Shown piece by piece: positions 34,313-44,300 of a DNA stretch of 64,000 nt. The notes under the pieces were generated by a model that searched no databases, was not told the origin of the DNA, and was given only the letters and a program-made list of their open reading frames with translations. The stretch comes from JBMNGN01 sp050949865 (GTDB taxonomy: Bacteria; Bacillota; Syntrophomonadia; Syntrophomonadales; Syntrophomonadaceae). Each line of letters opens with the position of its first letter. The first letter of the stretch is position 1. The DNA is taken from NCBI GenBank assembly GCA_050949865.1, contig JBMNGN010000005.1:1-64000 (forward strand), read 5' to 3'. Position numbers and translations under genes: made by a program.

Positions 34313-35413
34313 CTAGCTTTGTAAAACCGTTTTCAGAGCGTCAATAAACCTCTCGTTTTGTTCCTGGGTCCCTATCGTAACCCGGATATAGGTGGGGAAT
34401 CCAAAAATATCTCCGGTTCTTACGATTATACCTCGATTCAGCAAGGATTTAAAAACCGACTGACAGTCCCTTCCCGTGTTGACAAAGATAAAGTTGGCTT
34501 CGGTCTTGACGTATTGCAGACCCATTTGATCGAATTCTTTATATAAATATTCCTTACCTGCTTCATTTATCTTACGGCTCATAGCTAAATGATGGCTGTC
34601 ATCCAGGGCAGCAATACTCCCTAACTGGGCCAGCATATTGACATTAAACGGTTCCCTCACCCTGCCAATAGCATCTGCAATCTCCGGGGCAGTGACTCCA
34701 TAACCAATTCTTAGTCCAGCCAGTCCGTATATTTTAGAAAAGGTTCGCAGCACGATTACGTTCTTGCCATTAGCTACATATTTCAAGGCGCTAGCCTCTT
34801 TTTCCTCAGTATATTCAATGTAAGCTTCATCAAAAACCACCAAGACGTCCTGGGGTATCCGATCCATAAACCGGTCAACTGCTGCAGGCCTAACCATGGT
34901 CCCAGTAGGATTATTAGGATTACATATAACCACTATTTTGGTCCGCTCATTAACCATTTCTAACATAGATTCAAGATCCAGGGTAAAATCCACCAAGGGG
35001 ACCGGAACGCACTTAGCCCCCATAATCCTCGTAACAAATTCATATTCGGCGAAGGATGGTTCAGGATAAATTACTTCATCATCCTTATTTAAAAATGTCT
35101 CAGCGATTAGCTTCAATAACTCGTCGGAACCGTTGCCAATTATAAATGCGTCAGGCTCAAATCCCCATAATGAGGACAACTTGGTCCTGAGGTAGTGACA
35201 GTTGCTGTCAGGGTAAAGGCTGATCTGGCTGAGGTTCTTGCCAATGGCCTCTAGCGCCCGGGGTGAAGGGCCTAAAGGATTCTCATTAGAAGCTATTTTT
35301 ATAATATCCTCTATCCCCAACTCCCTTCTGACCTCTTCGATAGGTTTCCCGGGAATATATGGTTTAAGGGCAAATATTTCAGGACGAGCCCTACGATATA
35401 TAAAATCCGACAT
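34313..35413 (-). CDS. hisC: Histidinol-phosphate aminotransferase family (PLP fold type I)
   Basis: 366 residues. ASNENPLGPSPRALEAI at the start, NPNNPTGT, VVFDEAYIEY and the PLP lysine in RTFSKIYGLAGLRIGYG are characteristic of HisC. It is not in a his operon here. Many clostridial HisC-like enzymes also act on aromatic amino acids, which would feed the nearby IorAB; both readings are open. Confidence 0.88.
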   Translation of the reverse strand: MSDFIYRRARPEIFALKPYIPGKPIEEVRRELGIEDIIKIASNENPLGPSPRALEAIGKNLSQISLYPDSNCHYLRTKLSSLWGFEPDAFIIGNGSDELLKLIAETFLNKDDEVIYPEPSFAEYEFVTRIMGAKCVPVPLVDFTLDLESMLEMVNERTKIVVICNPNNPTGTMVRPAAVDRFMDRIPQDVLVVFDEAYIEYTEEKEASALKYVANGKNVIVLRTFSKIYGLAGLRIGYGVTAPEIADAIGRVREPFNVNMLAQLGSIAALDDSHHLAMSRKINEAGKEYLYKEFDQMGLQYVKTEANFIFVNTGRDCQSVFKSLLNRGIIVRTGDIFGFPTYIRVTIGTQEQNERFIDALKTVLQS

Positions 35414-35500
35414 TATCTCACCCCTTTTTAAGTTTACTAAACGCCCCTTATCTAAATCAACCGATTCCCGTTTTTCCCGGTAGCGTGGATTTAATGTAAA

Positions 35501-37018
35501 CTAATTAACCTGCCTGCCAGAGGCATAGATTTTACGCAGGTGGCTCTCCGGGTACTGCTTAGTTATAAGGCTTACTGCCGGCACAACGATTAAGGGGATT
35601 ATCATAGCCAGGGAACCAAAAAACGGCGTACCCCAACTGGACAAAAGATTCATGGTGGCCTGGCTGATAAAAGCAGGTTTTACTATTAAAACTGCATACC
35701 CTCCCAACGAGACAATCAAACCGGTTATCATACCTGTCCAGGCCCCGGCCCGGGTAGTCCTGGGCCAAAATAAGCCAAAAATATATGGTGCAAGAAAAGC
35801 TCCGGCCACGGTCCCCCATGACAGAGACATTAAAGTTAATATTACATCCGGTGGCTTTATAGCAATCCATAGGGATAATCCGATAAATACCACGCAGAGT
35901 ACCCGCATTATTTTTATAACAACTCGAGGATTAAGCTCAGGAAACAAAGCCCCTTTAATTAGATCAATACTGACCGAAGAGCTGGAAACTAGAACCAGCG
36001 AAGATAAGGTAGACATAGATGCCGATAGGACCAGAACCAGAATAAGAACAGCAACCAGTTCCGGTAGAGTCTGGCTGATTATATTAGGCATTATTAAATC
36101 CGGTGTAGCCTGCCCGTTTAATTTCGGTAATTCATCAAAAAACAGGTGGCTTAAAGAACCGACATAATAAGCTCCAGTGGTAATTACCAGGGCAAATATG
36201 GTAGAAACGATGGTAGCTTGGTGTATTACTGCTGTGCTTCTAATCCCGTAGAACTTTTGGACCATTTGCGGAAGTCCCCAGGTACCAAGACTGGTCAGGA
36301 TAATAACGGAAGTCAAGGCTATCCAAGCCTTCCAGTCTCCCGGATAAATATAATCCGGACTGATGCTCATCAATGAGCGATAAGCATTGGCAAACCCATC
36401 TACTACTTTATGCCCCACAACAAAGTAAACCATTAAGATTATGCCGGTAAGCATAACTAAACCTTGAACAAAGTCGATCATTGAAATGGCCCGGTAGCCG
36501 CCAAGTACCAGGTATAAGGCGGCAACGATGGTCATAAACAGCAATGCTGCCATATATGGAATATTAAAAATGCTCTCAAATAAGTAACTCAGTCCCATAA
36601 AAACCGAAGCTGAATAAGGAACAAAGAAAATAAAAATAATCAGACAGGCAAACACCTTCATCCGGGTGGAGTCAAATCTGGCTTCTAAAAACGAAGGCAA
36701 AGTTAAAACATTTAAGCGGCTGGTTATCTCCCTGGTCCTGTAACCCAGAACCTTCCAGGCCATGTAGGTTCCAATAATCGCATTGCCAAAAGCAATCAGG
36801 AGGGCAGATAATCCGAAACCCCATCCTACTTTCCCGGCAAAACCTATGATTAGAACCGCAGAAAAATATGTAGCACCGTAAGTAAAGGCCGACATCCAGG
36901 GGCCTATACTGCGATTTCCCAGTACGAAATCATCCACGGTCTTGGTCTGGCGGCTGGCATAAATGCTTAGACCCACTATTACTGCAACGTAAACCAGAAT
37001 TATTAATATTTTTAACAA
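35501..37018 (-). CDS. Sodium:solute symporter (SSS family)
   Basis: 505 residues with 13 predicted helices. SSS motifs: SIYASRQTKTVDDFVLGNRSIGPWMSAFTYGATYFSA near the N-terminus and the VLSASMSTLSSLVLVSSSSVSIDL segment in helix 8. Close in style to PanF/proline/acetate transporters; substrate not determined. It lies upstream of hisC and could supply an amino acid or organic acid. Confidence 0.88.
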   Translation of the reverse strand: MLKILIILVYVAVIVGLSIYASRQTKTVDDFVLGNRSIGPWMSAFTYGATYFSAVLIIGFAGKVGWGFGLSALLIAFGNAIIGTYMAWKVLGYRTREITSRLNVLTLPSFLEARFDSTRMKVFACLIIFIFFVPYSASVFMGLSYLFESIFNIPYMAALLFMTIVAALYLVLGGYRAISMIDFVQGLVMLTGIILMVYFVVGHKVVDGFANAYRSLMSISPDYIYPGDWKAWIALTSVIILTSLGTWGLPQMVQKFYGIRSTAVIHQATIVSTIFALVITTGAYYVGSLSHLFFDELPKLNGQATPDLIMPNIISQTLPELVAVLILVLVLSASMSTLSSLVLVSSSSVSIDLIKGALFPELNPRVVIKIMRVLCVVFIGLSLWIAIKPPDVILTLMSLSWGTVAGAFLAPYIFGLFWPRTTRAGAWTGMITGLIVSLGGYAVLIVKPAFISQATMNLLSSWGTPFFGSLAMIIPLIVVPAVSLITKQYPESHLRKIYASGRQVN

Positions 37019-37107
37019 TTTGACCTACCATCCTTCCGTCCCACATTAATATAATACCTAATACCGCTCTAAACGGCCTGGAGTTGTAATATGTTTGAGC
37101 ATACAAT

Positions 37108-37128
37108 AAAGAGGTATTAAACCTCTTT
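37108..37128 (-). terminator. Hairpin terminator downstream of the helicase operon
   Basis: AAAGAGGTATTAAACCTCTTT is a perfect inverted repeat with a 5-base loop. It lies 34 bp beyond the stop of the 110-residue gene, on the minus strand. Confidence 0.6.
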
Positions 37129-37161
37129 CTCCTCATATTTCACTATTATACTACAAAATTC

Positions 37162-37494
37162 TTAAGGGTTAACAGGTTTTTTACTCCAACCGTCAACTGT
37201 GCCGAGTAATTCCTTGATAATCTCCAGATTCTTGGGCAACGAGGCCTGCTCTAAACCATTACTTACCAGGGTTGCTTTAATAATCTCATCGATCTCGGGG
37301 TCAATCTCCTTTTCTACCCATTGAGCAAGAACCGAAAGCAATTCCTGATTGGCTAATCCGAAATGAACCATATCCAGAAGGGTTAATAGAAAATTCATTT
37401 CTTCCTCAGATAGTTTTTTTTTATACTTGAGCTCGACGATGGTTTTGGCAGTCTTATCATACAACTTTTTTAGATATTGCTCCGGAAATTCCAT
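37162..37494 (-). CDS. Hypothetical protein, last gene of the helicase operon
   Basis: 110 residues, acidic and all-helical, with no family recognised. It starts one base inside the stop of the DnaB-like helicase gene, so it is co-translated. It may be a helicase-associated regulator, but nothing in the sequence shows this. Confidence 0.65.
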   Translation of the reverse strand: MEFPEQYLKKLYDKTAKTIVELKYKKKLSEEEMNFLLTLLDMVHFGLANQELLSVLAQWVEKEIDPEIDEIIKATLVSNGLEQASLPKNLEIIKELLGTVDGWSKKPVNP

Positions 37495-38870
37495 TATAAT
37501 GCAATCCTTTTCGCATCTTTCAAAATCTGTCTCTCGAGATCAAAATGGATAGGATAACGAACATTGCTTTTTCCATCCCGGTTTTTTTCAATAGTAATGT
37601 AGTAATTGGGATTAAGGTATTTTTTTAACTCCTCGTTCTCTTCCAGTTCTTCCCTGGGAATGGGGCTTAGTTTAATCATTAAATCACACTCGTTTTTCAT
37701 GCGTTTCGCCCCCTGAAGGGTCCCATCAGGATTCAATTGAACCAGGCACATAACTGTTATTTTTAGGTTTTGGGCCAGCATTTTCTGGGTTTTTACTATC
37801 TGCTCAAGTATTTGCCATTCCTGCAACCTGGGATCCAACTTGTCCATCCGGCCTATATAGTCTATTATCATCATTTCAATGTTCTTTTGGGCCTTAAATT
37901 TGCGGGCAATGGAAATGGTTTTTTCCGGGGTAAGATTAGGACATGGATAGGAATAAAATCCGCTTTCCCTTAACCTGGAATAGGCATTGAAAACAATAGA
38001 AAGCTCGGTTTCAGTTATATCTCCACTTCTTATTCGCTCATGCTCAATTTCGGATAGGATGGAACCCCATCTTAAAGCAATCTGCTCCCTGCTCATTTCT
38101 GTGTTCAAATACAGTACGTTCTTGCGGCTGTCAACTGCTATCGCTTTAGCCGTGTGCAGGGCAAAGGATGTTTTACCATGCCCGGTCTGAGCGGCCAGTA
38201 TTACCAAATCACCAGGCTTATAGCCTAAGGTAATGTGGTTTAGGGTATCAAAGCCAGAGGGCAAACCATCCAAAGGCAATACTCCCTTATGGTTTTCCTT
38301 AATATCCTTATATCTTAAAAACCTGCGTTCAACTTCATTATAACCCAGACTAGCAATATCTTCCGGGGTATCAATCTGATCGTCCAATTCCAAGGCAGTC
38401 AGGTTGGTGAGTTCTTCTTCCGCCCGCATCATAAGATCGTCTATATTGGCATCCGTCTCTTCGAGCAGCGTTTGATAATGTTTAACCAGAAAATCAATAT
38501 ATTTTCTGGTTTTGGCTTTTTCCTTGACCTTTTTTATCCAATATTTAATGTTTTCATCGTATATATAGTGTCCGGATATGTATTCCAATTCCTCTATATC
38601 CGCGGGGTGGGAAAACATCCCCAAGGCATTGGCTTCTTTCAAAACCTCAACAAAGGTTGGCTTAATATCCCTTTCATAAAGGCTACAGATCAGTTCGAAT
38701 ATGGTCCCATGCTTAGGCAAATAAAAATCAGATGCAGACAAGGTATTGTACGCCTCAATACAAGCATCCTCCGAATGGAATATAGAAGACAAAACCCGTC
38801 TTTCGCTTTCCAAGTCGAACTTAATCTCATCGGGTATTTTTTCCTTCATCCTGAGACTAATGCCAATCAC
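37494..38870 (-). CDS. dnaB: DnaB-family replicative helicase
   Basis: 458 residues. The N-terminal DnaB domain (ESERRVLSSIFHSEDACIEAYNTL) is followed by the RecA-fold motor: Walker A LAAQTGHGKTSFALHTA, H1a-like YLNTEMSREQIALRW, Walker B MMIIDYIGRMD and H3 region VMCLVQLN. The usual helicase loading partner (a DnaD-like protein) is encoded upstream. It may be the main DnaC/DnaB helicase or a second one. In-frame starts at 38870 (GTG) and 38849 (ATG) are both possible; neither has a strong ribosome site. Confidence 0.82.
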   Translation of the reverse strand: MIGISLRMKEKIPDEIKFDLESERRVLSSIFHSEDACIEAYNTLSASDFYLPKHGTIFELICSLYERDIKPTFVEVLKEANALGMFSHPADIEELEYISGHYIYDENIKYWIKKVKEKAKTRKYIDFLVKHYQTLLEETDANIDDLMMRAEEELTNLTALELDDQIDTPEDIASLGYNEVERRFLRYKDIKENHKGVLPLDGLPSGFDTLNHITLGYKPGDLVILAAQTGHGKTSFALHTAKAIAVDSRKNVLYLNTEMSREQIALRWGSILSEIEHERIRSGDITETELSIVFNAYSRLRESGFYSYPCPNLTPEKTISIARKFKAQKNIEMMIIDYIGRMDKLDPRLQEWQILEQIVKTQKMLAQNLKITVMCLVQLNPDGTLQGAKRMKNECDLMIKLSPIPREELEENEELKKYLNPNYYITIEKNRDGKSNVRYPIHFDLERQILKDAKRIAL

Positions 38871-38944
38871 GCCCCACTTTAGATCTTAGTCCTACTAATT
38901 ACCTATTGAGGAAAAGTTAGCCGAATAAACCTGCAGCCAAACTG

Positions 38945-40111
38945 CTATTTGGTTTTTAATTCTTCAAGACTGGACTTGGGAACATATATTTCATATTCCG
39001 GTATATTGGTTTTGTAACCACTGCCCTTGGAATTACTCTTTGCTCCCTTACTTTTGGCCTTAAACCTCATTATCTCTTTTTCAGCTTCTTCTACCAGTCG
39101 AATTTCTTTAGTCATCCAATTGTATAAAACACTGTCGATATATTCTAGGCCTCCGTTTTGCGTCCTCTGGCACATTATCTCCCCGGCCTTCATTATCATC
39201 TGGTGCGAAAAACCCCAATCATAACGCCATTTGTAGTATACTTCTTTCCGCGCATCAGCCTCCATGGAAATGCCGGTAAACTTACCGAATTCTATAATAT
39301 CCGGATCAAATTCTTTAAACCTGAGGGCTTTTTTGCTATCTTTGTCGACATAGGCTAAAAAGTAAGATTCAAGCCCTTCTACAGTGTTGATGGAATACTC
39401 CCTGAGATCTTTAGCTATCCGGGTTATTTCATGCGGGTGGGTTATATTCCGTTCAAAACACATTTCCAGCATACACAGCAAAAACTCAGGGCTAAACTGC
39501 AATTCTTCCAGCCACTTGCGCAATTCGGTGGACATTCTGACACTGATTAGATTGCCGGTTTTCTTTGAAATAAAATCAGCCACTTTTTTATAACTGGCAG
39601 ATTTGCTGTTAACATGCACTCCAGCCTTGGGAATCTTGCTTTTTTCCTCCAGCTTTAATTCCAACTGCTCTATTTTCTCTTGATACTCTTGCAATAAGGT
39701 TTCTACTGGTTGAGGGTTGGGTTTTTCACCGCTCACACAGTCTGCCGTAATGTGAGGATGGTCCCTAATCACCAGGGCTTCTAATCTGTCAATCAATGGC
39801 GAAAGGCTGATTCTTTTCTCAGCAAAGCTTTTACCCTCAGAAATGGTCTCAACCAGCCCTAATTCGGTAAATTTATTTATCCTTCGGGACAATTTATTCT
39901 TGGTCAAACAGTTGCACACCTGTAAGACCTGCCCTAGCTGGATGCCTGTTTGATATAAAGGTCTGGTCCTTTCCAGGGTATAAAAGATGGCAGCCAGCAC
40001 ACCCAGGTCTTCAATCTCTAGTTCCAATTCATTAGCATAAAAAAATAATATACCCGGCAAGCTTGCAAATCCCCAACGATAGATCTCGAGTATTCCGGTT
40101 TTTTGACTCAA
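38945..40111 (-). CDS. dnaD: DnaD-like replication initiation / helicase-loading protein
   Basis: 388 residues. A winged-helix-like N-terminal half (GILEIYRWGFASLPGILFFYANELELEIEDLGVLAAIFY...KLSRRINKFTELGLVE) is followed by a coiled-coil linker (about 150-180). A C-terminal DnaD/DnaB_2 domain follows, recognisable by YYKWRYDWGFSHQMIMKAGEIM...GLEYIDSVLYNWM. It sits 74 bp upstream of the helicase gene on the same strand and probably loads it. Confidence 0.8.
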   Translation of the reverse strand: MSQKTGILEIYRWGFASLPGILFFYANELELEIEDLGVLAAIFYTLERTRPLYQTGIQLGQVLQVCNCLTKNKLSRRINKFTELGLVETISEGKSFAEKRISLSPLIDRLEALVIRDHPHITADCVSGEKPNPQPVETLLQEYQEKIEQLELKLEEKSKIPKAGVHVNSKSASYKKVADFISKKTGNLISVRMSTELRKWLEELQFSPEFLLCMLEMCFERNITHPHEITRIAKDLREYSINTVEGLESYFLAYVDKDSKKALRFKEFDPDIIEFGKFTGISMEADARKEVYYKWRYDWGFSHQMIMKAGEIMCQRTQNGGLEYIDSVLYNWMTKEIRLVEEAEKEIMRFKAKSKGAKSNSKGSGYKTNIPEYEIYVPKSSLEELKTK

Positions 40112-40324
40112 TTCTTCCAGCCCCCATATTAAGAGTAAATGAATTATAGCATCAATAATCCAATTGGGACAAGTTATGGATTCTAATGTTAATAGCTAAT
40201 AATAAAAAGTTAAAAGGCAAAAGACGACTTATTTGAGCTGAAGATAAGATGATAATAAAAATTTGCTACTTGACTCTATAACTATAATCGCATAATTTAT
40301 TAGGAGTTATCTTAAACCTGCCAA

Positions 40325-40350
40325 TAAAAAAACCGGGGAATTCCCCGGTT
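40325..40350 (-). terminator. Terminator of the MBL nuclease gene
   Basis: The perfect palindrome AACCGGGGAATTCCCCGGTT (40331-40350) is followed, in the minus direction, by a T run (AAAAAAA on the plus strand at 40325-40332). Confidence 0.85.
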
Positions 40351-40359
40351 AATTGATAT

Positions 40360-41949
40360 TTAGCCGATCTTTGAATTGATTAACCGGATATATTCTATTA
40401 TTTCATCGTAATTTTCCTGTTGCCATTTTTCTTCAAAAAGATTATGCAGCTTTAGCCGTAAATTCAGGTACATTTTCTCAGCCTTTAAGGCCTTGGATAA
40501 GTTGAGTTCATGAACCAACTCATTCTTTTCGATCAGGCATATCTGTTCCAGTTCCTCCAAATCGTACTCATCTAACCAATTGGGAATATACACTGGAGCA
40601 CTAATTTCATTTATTATCAAGTCCCTCAGGGAATTCTGGGCTTCTTCCTCACCGTGAACCAGGAATACCGCTTTGGGAAGGCTTGAAAAATGCCGTAACC
40701 AGGTAATTAACCCTGCCCGGTCAGCATGGGCTGAATAGGCTTCAATGCTCTTTATCTCAGCTTTTACTGCTATCTGTTCTCCATGAATGGTAACTAATTT
40801 CTCTCCATCAACAATCCGCCTGCCCAGGGTTCCCATGGCCTGATATCCCACAAACAGTACAGTACACTCCGGCCTCCACAAATTATTCTTCAGGTGATAC
40901 TTGATTCTGCCTGCGTCACACATGCCGCTGGCCGATATAATTATGGTATTGCTTTTAACACTATTCAAACGAATAGACTCTTCCTGAGTCTGGGAAAACT
41001 TCAAATTATTGAACAATAGCGGGTGTTCGTTATTGTCTATAAGCTGCCGGGTTTCATGATCGTATAAATCGATATGGTTGTGGAATATTTTGGTAGCAGC
41101 TATAGCCAGGGGACTATCTATATACACATCAATGTTGCTATCTATTTGCTGGGAATTAAACAAACAGCTTAAATCATATAAAATATCCTGGGTCCTTTCG
41201 ACGGCAAACGCAGGGATAATTAGGTTACCTCCTCTGGCCATGGTCTGTTGAATAGCTTCTTTCAGTTGTTCTACCCGCCTGGAGATAGACTTATGATAGC
41301 GGTTGCCATAGGTAGATTCCATGATGACAAAGTCAGCATTTTCGATAACGGTAGGATCCTTAATAATAGGTTGATTGCTATTGCCTAAATCCCCTGTAAA
41401 TACCAGCTTGTTCTGTTTATTATTCTCCTGAATCCACAATTCAACGATACAGGAACCTAAAATATGCCCGGCGTCCCTTAAACGAATATCAATGCCGGGA
41501 GCTAGAGTAATCCTCTCATCCATATTCAGGGATTTAAACTGAGGCAGGCAATCCAGCGCATCCTGTACGGTGTAAATAGGTTCAATCAGCAGTTTTCCAG
41601 CCCTTTTCAGCTTGCGGTTCTTGCGTTCCACTTCTGTTTCCTGGATATATCCTGAATCAGGCAGCAATATGCTGGCCAGTTCCTCTGTAGCATGACTACA
41701 ATAAATAGGTCCCGAAAACCCGGCCTTGCAGAATTTCGGTACCAGCCCTATATGATCAATATGAGCATGAGTTAAAACTAAAAAATCAATGTCTCTGGGG
41801 TTAATTGTAAAATCCTTGTAATTCTTCTCCTTTATATCTTTGCTGCCTTGAAACAGCCCGCAATCAATCAAAAATCGCTTTTCAGCCGTCTCAACCAGGA
41901 AGCAGGCGCCAGTTACCGTTTTGGTGGCACCTAAAAACTTGAGCTTCAT
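40360..41949 (-). CDS. MBL-fold/beta-CASP ribonuclease-like protein
   Basis: 529 residues. The metallo-beta-lactamase domain shows LTHAHIDHIGLVPKF (HxHxDH), DAGHILGSCIVELW, FTGDLGN and the beta-CASP motif region VIMESTYGNRYH...GGNLIIPAFAVERTQDILY, then ISASGMCDAGRIKYHL and AYSAHADRAGL...VFLVHGEEEA. This is the YSH1/RNA-processing exonuclease family (COG1236), acting on RNA in the cytoplasm. Followed by a strong terminator. Confidence 0.9.
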   Translation of the reverse strand: MKLKFLGATKTVTGACFLVETAEKRFLIDCGLFQGSKDIKEKNYKDFTINPRDIDFLVLTHAHIDHIGLVPKFCKAGFSGPIYCSHATEELASILLPDSGYIQETEVERKNRKLKRAGKLLIEPIYTVQDALDCLPQFKSLNMDERITLAPGIDIRLRDAGHILGSCIVELWIQENNKQNKLVFTGDLGNSNQPIIKDPTVIENADFVIMESTYGNRYHKSISRRVEQLKEAIQQTMARGGNLIIPAFAVERTQDILYDLSCLFNSQQIDSNIDVYIDSPLAIAATKIFHNHIDLYDHETRQLIDNNEHPLLFNNLKFSQTQEESIRLNSVKSNTIIISASGMCDAGRIKYHLKNNLWRPECTVLFVGYQAMGTLGRRIVDGEKLVTIHGEQIAVKAEIKSIEAYSAHADRAGLITWLRHFSSLPKAVFLVHGEEEAQNSLRDLIINEISAPVYIPNWLDEYDLEELEQICLIEKNELVHELNLSKALKAEKMYLNLRLKLHNLFEEKWQQENYDEIIEYIRLINSKIG

Positions 41950-41982
41950 CCAAATCCCCCATATTATATTTAATTACTACAA

Positions 41983-42459
41983 TTATACTGCAACAATCTT
42001 TTTTGTGTGGTATTTTTTCGCCAATTTACTATACTGCTGGTAGAATTCTACAATTTCGATTCGTATTGTATTACGGTTCCCCTTTCTCAAAACCAGGTTA
42101 ATATTATCAAAGCTATTCCGCCCAAATTCCCTTACAATTTCGTTACTGTCCAATTCTTCCACAATTTCGCTGTAACGGTAATGTACTTGTTCAAAAAGGC
42201 TGTAATACAGCTCTTTAATCTGTTTAACCCTCTTTTCCACCTGATTAATGTCGAAATCATTTCTTTCCACTATGTGCAGCAAACTGTGGAAAAGATTGTG
42301 TAACAGCTTGTTTTCAAAAACCGCATTCATAACATCCCGCTTATATTGTTTAATAAGTAAATATCTAAGGTAATCTTTAAGTTCCTTTTTCCCGGCAGGC
42401 CCTATTAACTGATAGGCATTTAAAAGCTCTATTTCATCTGCTGTGATTTCCCCAACCAT
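41983..42459 (-). CDS. Hypothetical helical protein
   Basis: 158 residues, mostly helical and charged, no family recognised. It starts 60 bp before the gap to the aminotransferase gene and lies 33 bp upstream of the MBL nuclease gene on the same strand, so they probably share a transcript. AGGAGG-like sequence precedes the start (GGAGGTTATTTT). Confidence 0.65.
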   Translation of the reverse strand: MVGEITADEIELLNAYQLIGPAGKKELKDYLRYLLIKQYKRDVMNAVFENKLLHNLFHSLLHIVERNDFDINQVEKRVKQIKELYYSLFEQVHYRYSEIVEELDSNEIVREFGRNSFDNINLVLRKGNRNTIRIEIVEFYQQYSKLAKKYHTKKIVAV

Positions 42460-42615
42460 AAAATAACCTCCTCCATCGTATTAGGCTTTTTATTAGGCTT
42501 TGTTAAAGAAATTCCATTTTTATAAGGGGAAATCCTTTAATGATTTATCGCATAATTATTGTTCTTTTCTAAGCTATTCGATATTTTATTCACATATTCG
42601 TTTTTTATGCCAATT

Positions 42616-43791
42616 TTACCCTTTTCTATTACGGATTAGAAATTTTTCCATTCTTTCCAATGCTTCCTCGATATTTTTCATGCTGCAAGCATAACAACAT
42701 CTTATGAATCCTTCCCCATTGGCCCCGAAAGCCGTACCTGGAACTACTGCCACCCGTTCTTCCATAAGTAACCGCTCGCCGAACTCCTCACTGCTCAAAC
42801 CGCTGGATTCAATGGAAGGAAAACAGTAAAAAGCCCCGCGGGGTTCAAAGCATTTTAAACCGATTCTCTTTAAACCGGATAACATTATCTTCCGGCGGTA
42901 ATTATAATTGTCAACCATATTCCGCATTTCCGCTTCACCGTGTCTCAAGGCCTCGATAGCTGCTTTTTGGGCCATAATCGGAGCACACATTACCGTATAC
43001 TGGTGAATCTTGGTCATAGCTCCAATAATATCCTGATTTCCACAAGCATATCCAATCCTCCAGCCTGTCATGGCAAAAGCTTTGGAAAAGCCATTCATTA
43101 ATACGGTTCTATCCTTCATCCCGGGAAAAGATGCAATAGAAACATGCTTCCCGCTATAGGTCAGTTCTGAATATATTTCATCGGAGATGACAATAAGATC
43201 GTTTTTTTCAATTATATCCACCAGGCTTTTCAAATCCTGTTCACTCATAACTGCACCGGTTGGATTATTGGGATAGGTAAGTACCAGCAGTTTCGATTTC
43301 GGGGTTATATATTTTTCCAGAATATCAGGCCTTAACCGGTATTCGTCTGCATCATAAGTGGGAACCGGCACAGCCTTGCCATAGGCCAATATCGAACCTG
43401 GCGCATAGGATACATAAGAGGGCTCCGGAATTAGCACCTCATCACCCGGCTCCAGCAAGCTTCTAAAAGCCAGATCAATCGCTTCACTAACCCCAACGGT
43501 TACCAGAATTTCTTGAGCAGGAGAATATTCCACTCCAATCCGGCGCTTTTCATATCCCCCTATCTCTTCCCTCAATTCTAACAATCCGCTGTTAGAGGTA
43601 TACATTGTAAAGCCCTTTTCCAGGGAATAAAAACAGGCCTCTCTAATATGCCATGGAGTAACAAAATCGGGCTCTCCCACTCCAAGAGAAATAACCCCTT
43701 CGGTCTGGGTTACCAAATCAAAGAATTTCCTTATTCCCGAGGGCGGTATTGATTTTACCAGGCTAGAAACGTATCGATTCATGGAATTCAT
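42616..43791 (-). CDS. Class I/II aminotransferase (AspC/PatA type)
   Basis: PLP-dependent aminotransferase of 391 residues. GVGEPDFVTPWHIREA at the start, YPNNPTGAVMS, DEIYSELTY and the PLP Lys in NGFSKAFAMTGWRIGYACG are clear. The start overlaps the lrp stop by 4 bp. With a T-box leader upstream of lrp, this unit is tuned by tRNA charging, so it probably makes or degrades a particular amino acid (aspartate, alanine or aromatic). Confidence 0.92.
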   Translation of the reverse strand: MNSMNRYVSSLVKSIPPSGIRKFFDLVTQTEGVISLGVGEPDFVTPWHIREACFYSLEKGFTMYTSNSGLLELREEIGGYEKRRIGVEYSPAQEILVTVGVSEAIDLAFRSLLEPGDEVLIPEPSYVSYAPGSILAYGKAVPVPTYDADEYRLRPDILEKYITPKSKLLVLTYPNNPTGAVMSEQDLKSLVDIIEKNDLIVISDEIYSELTYSGKHVSIASFPGMKDRTVLMNGFSKAFAMTGWRIGYACGNQDIIGAMTKIHQYTVMCAPIMAQKAAIEALRHGEAEMRNMVDNYNYRRKIMLSGLKRIGLKCFEPRGAFYCFPSIESSGLSSEEFGERLLMEERVAVVPGTAFGANGEGFIRCCYACSMKNIEEALERMEKFLIRNRKG

Positions 43792-44276
43792 GGGCTGACC
43801 ACCAACCTGTTATCCTTGATTGGTTCTTCAAAAATAAAGTTGTCCTCTTTATACCTTTTTAAAACAAAATGGGTGACGGTACTGCTTACCTGTTCCAGGG
43901 TAGAAAGCTTGTGGGAGACGAACCAGGCAACATCTTTCATGGTCTTGCCTTCGATTATTACAGATAAATCATAGGTTCCGCTCATCAGGTAAACGCACCG
44001 CACTTCAGGAAAACGGCAAATCCTCTCGGCTACATTATTAAAGCCGAATTCCCTTTCAGGGGTAACCTTTACGTCAATCATAGCTGTTACTCCGTCTTCA
44101 CCTGCTTTTTCCCAGTTTATAATGGAGCTATAGCCCAGTATGACTTTCTCCCTTTCCAGCTCATCAATTATCTGGTCGATTACAGCCTCTTCCTCATCCA
44201 GCATTACCGCAATGGTCTTATTGTCTAGCCTGGCGTTTTTTTCCAGTAAATTTAATACTTTAATCTTCAGCTCCAT
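43788..44276 (-). CDS. Lrp/AsnC-family transcriptional regulator
   Basis: 162 residues with the winged HTH in the first 50 (LDNKTIAVMLDEEEAVIDQIIDELEREKVILGYSSIINW) and a RAM (AsnC) ligand domain (AMIDVKVTPEREFGFNNVAERICRFPEVRCVYLMSGTYDLSVIIEG). GGGAGGAAAAAGG precedes the ATG. It is co-transcribed and overlaps with the aminotransferase gene, which it may regulate in response to an amino acid. Confidence 0.9.
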   Translation of the reverse strand: MELKIKVLNLLEKNARLDNKTIAVMLDEEEAVIDQIIDELEREKVILGYSSIINWEKAGEDGVTAMIDVKVTPEREFGFNNVAERICRFPEVRCVYLMSGTYDLSVIIEGKTMKDVAWFVSHKLSTLEQVSSTVTHFVLKRYKEDNFIFEEPIKDNRLVVSP

Positions 44277-44300
44277 CCTTTTTCCTCCTTATTTCGTCTT

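Noticed and set aside
37494..40111. Prophage replication module
   Set aside because: DnaD-like and DnaB-like genes are together, but no phage structural, integrase or lysis genes are nearby, so a chromosomal helicase operon is simpler.
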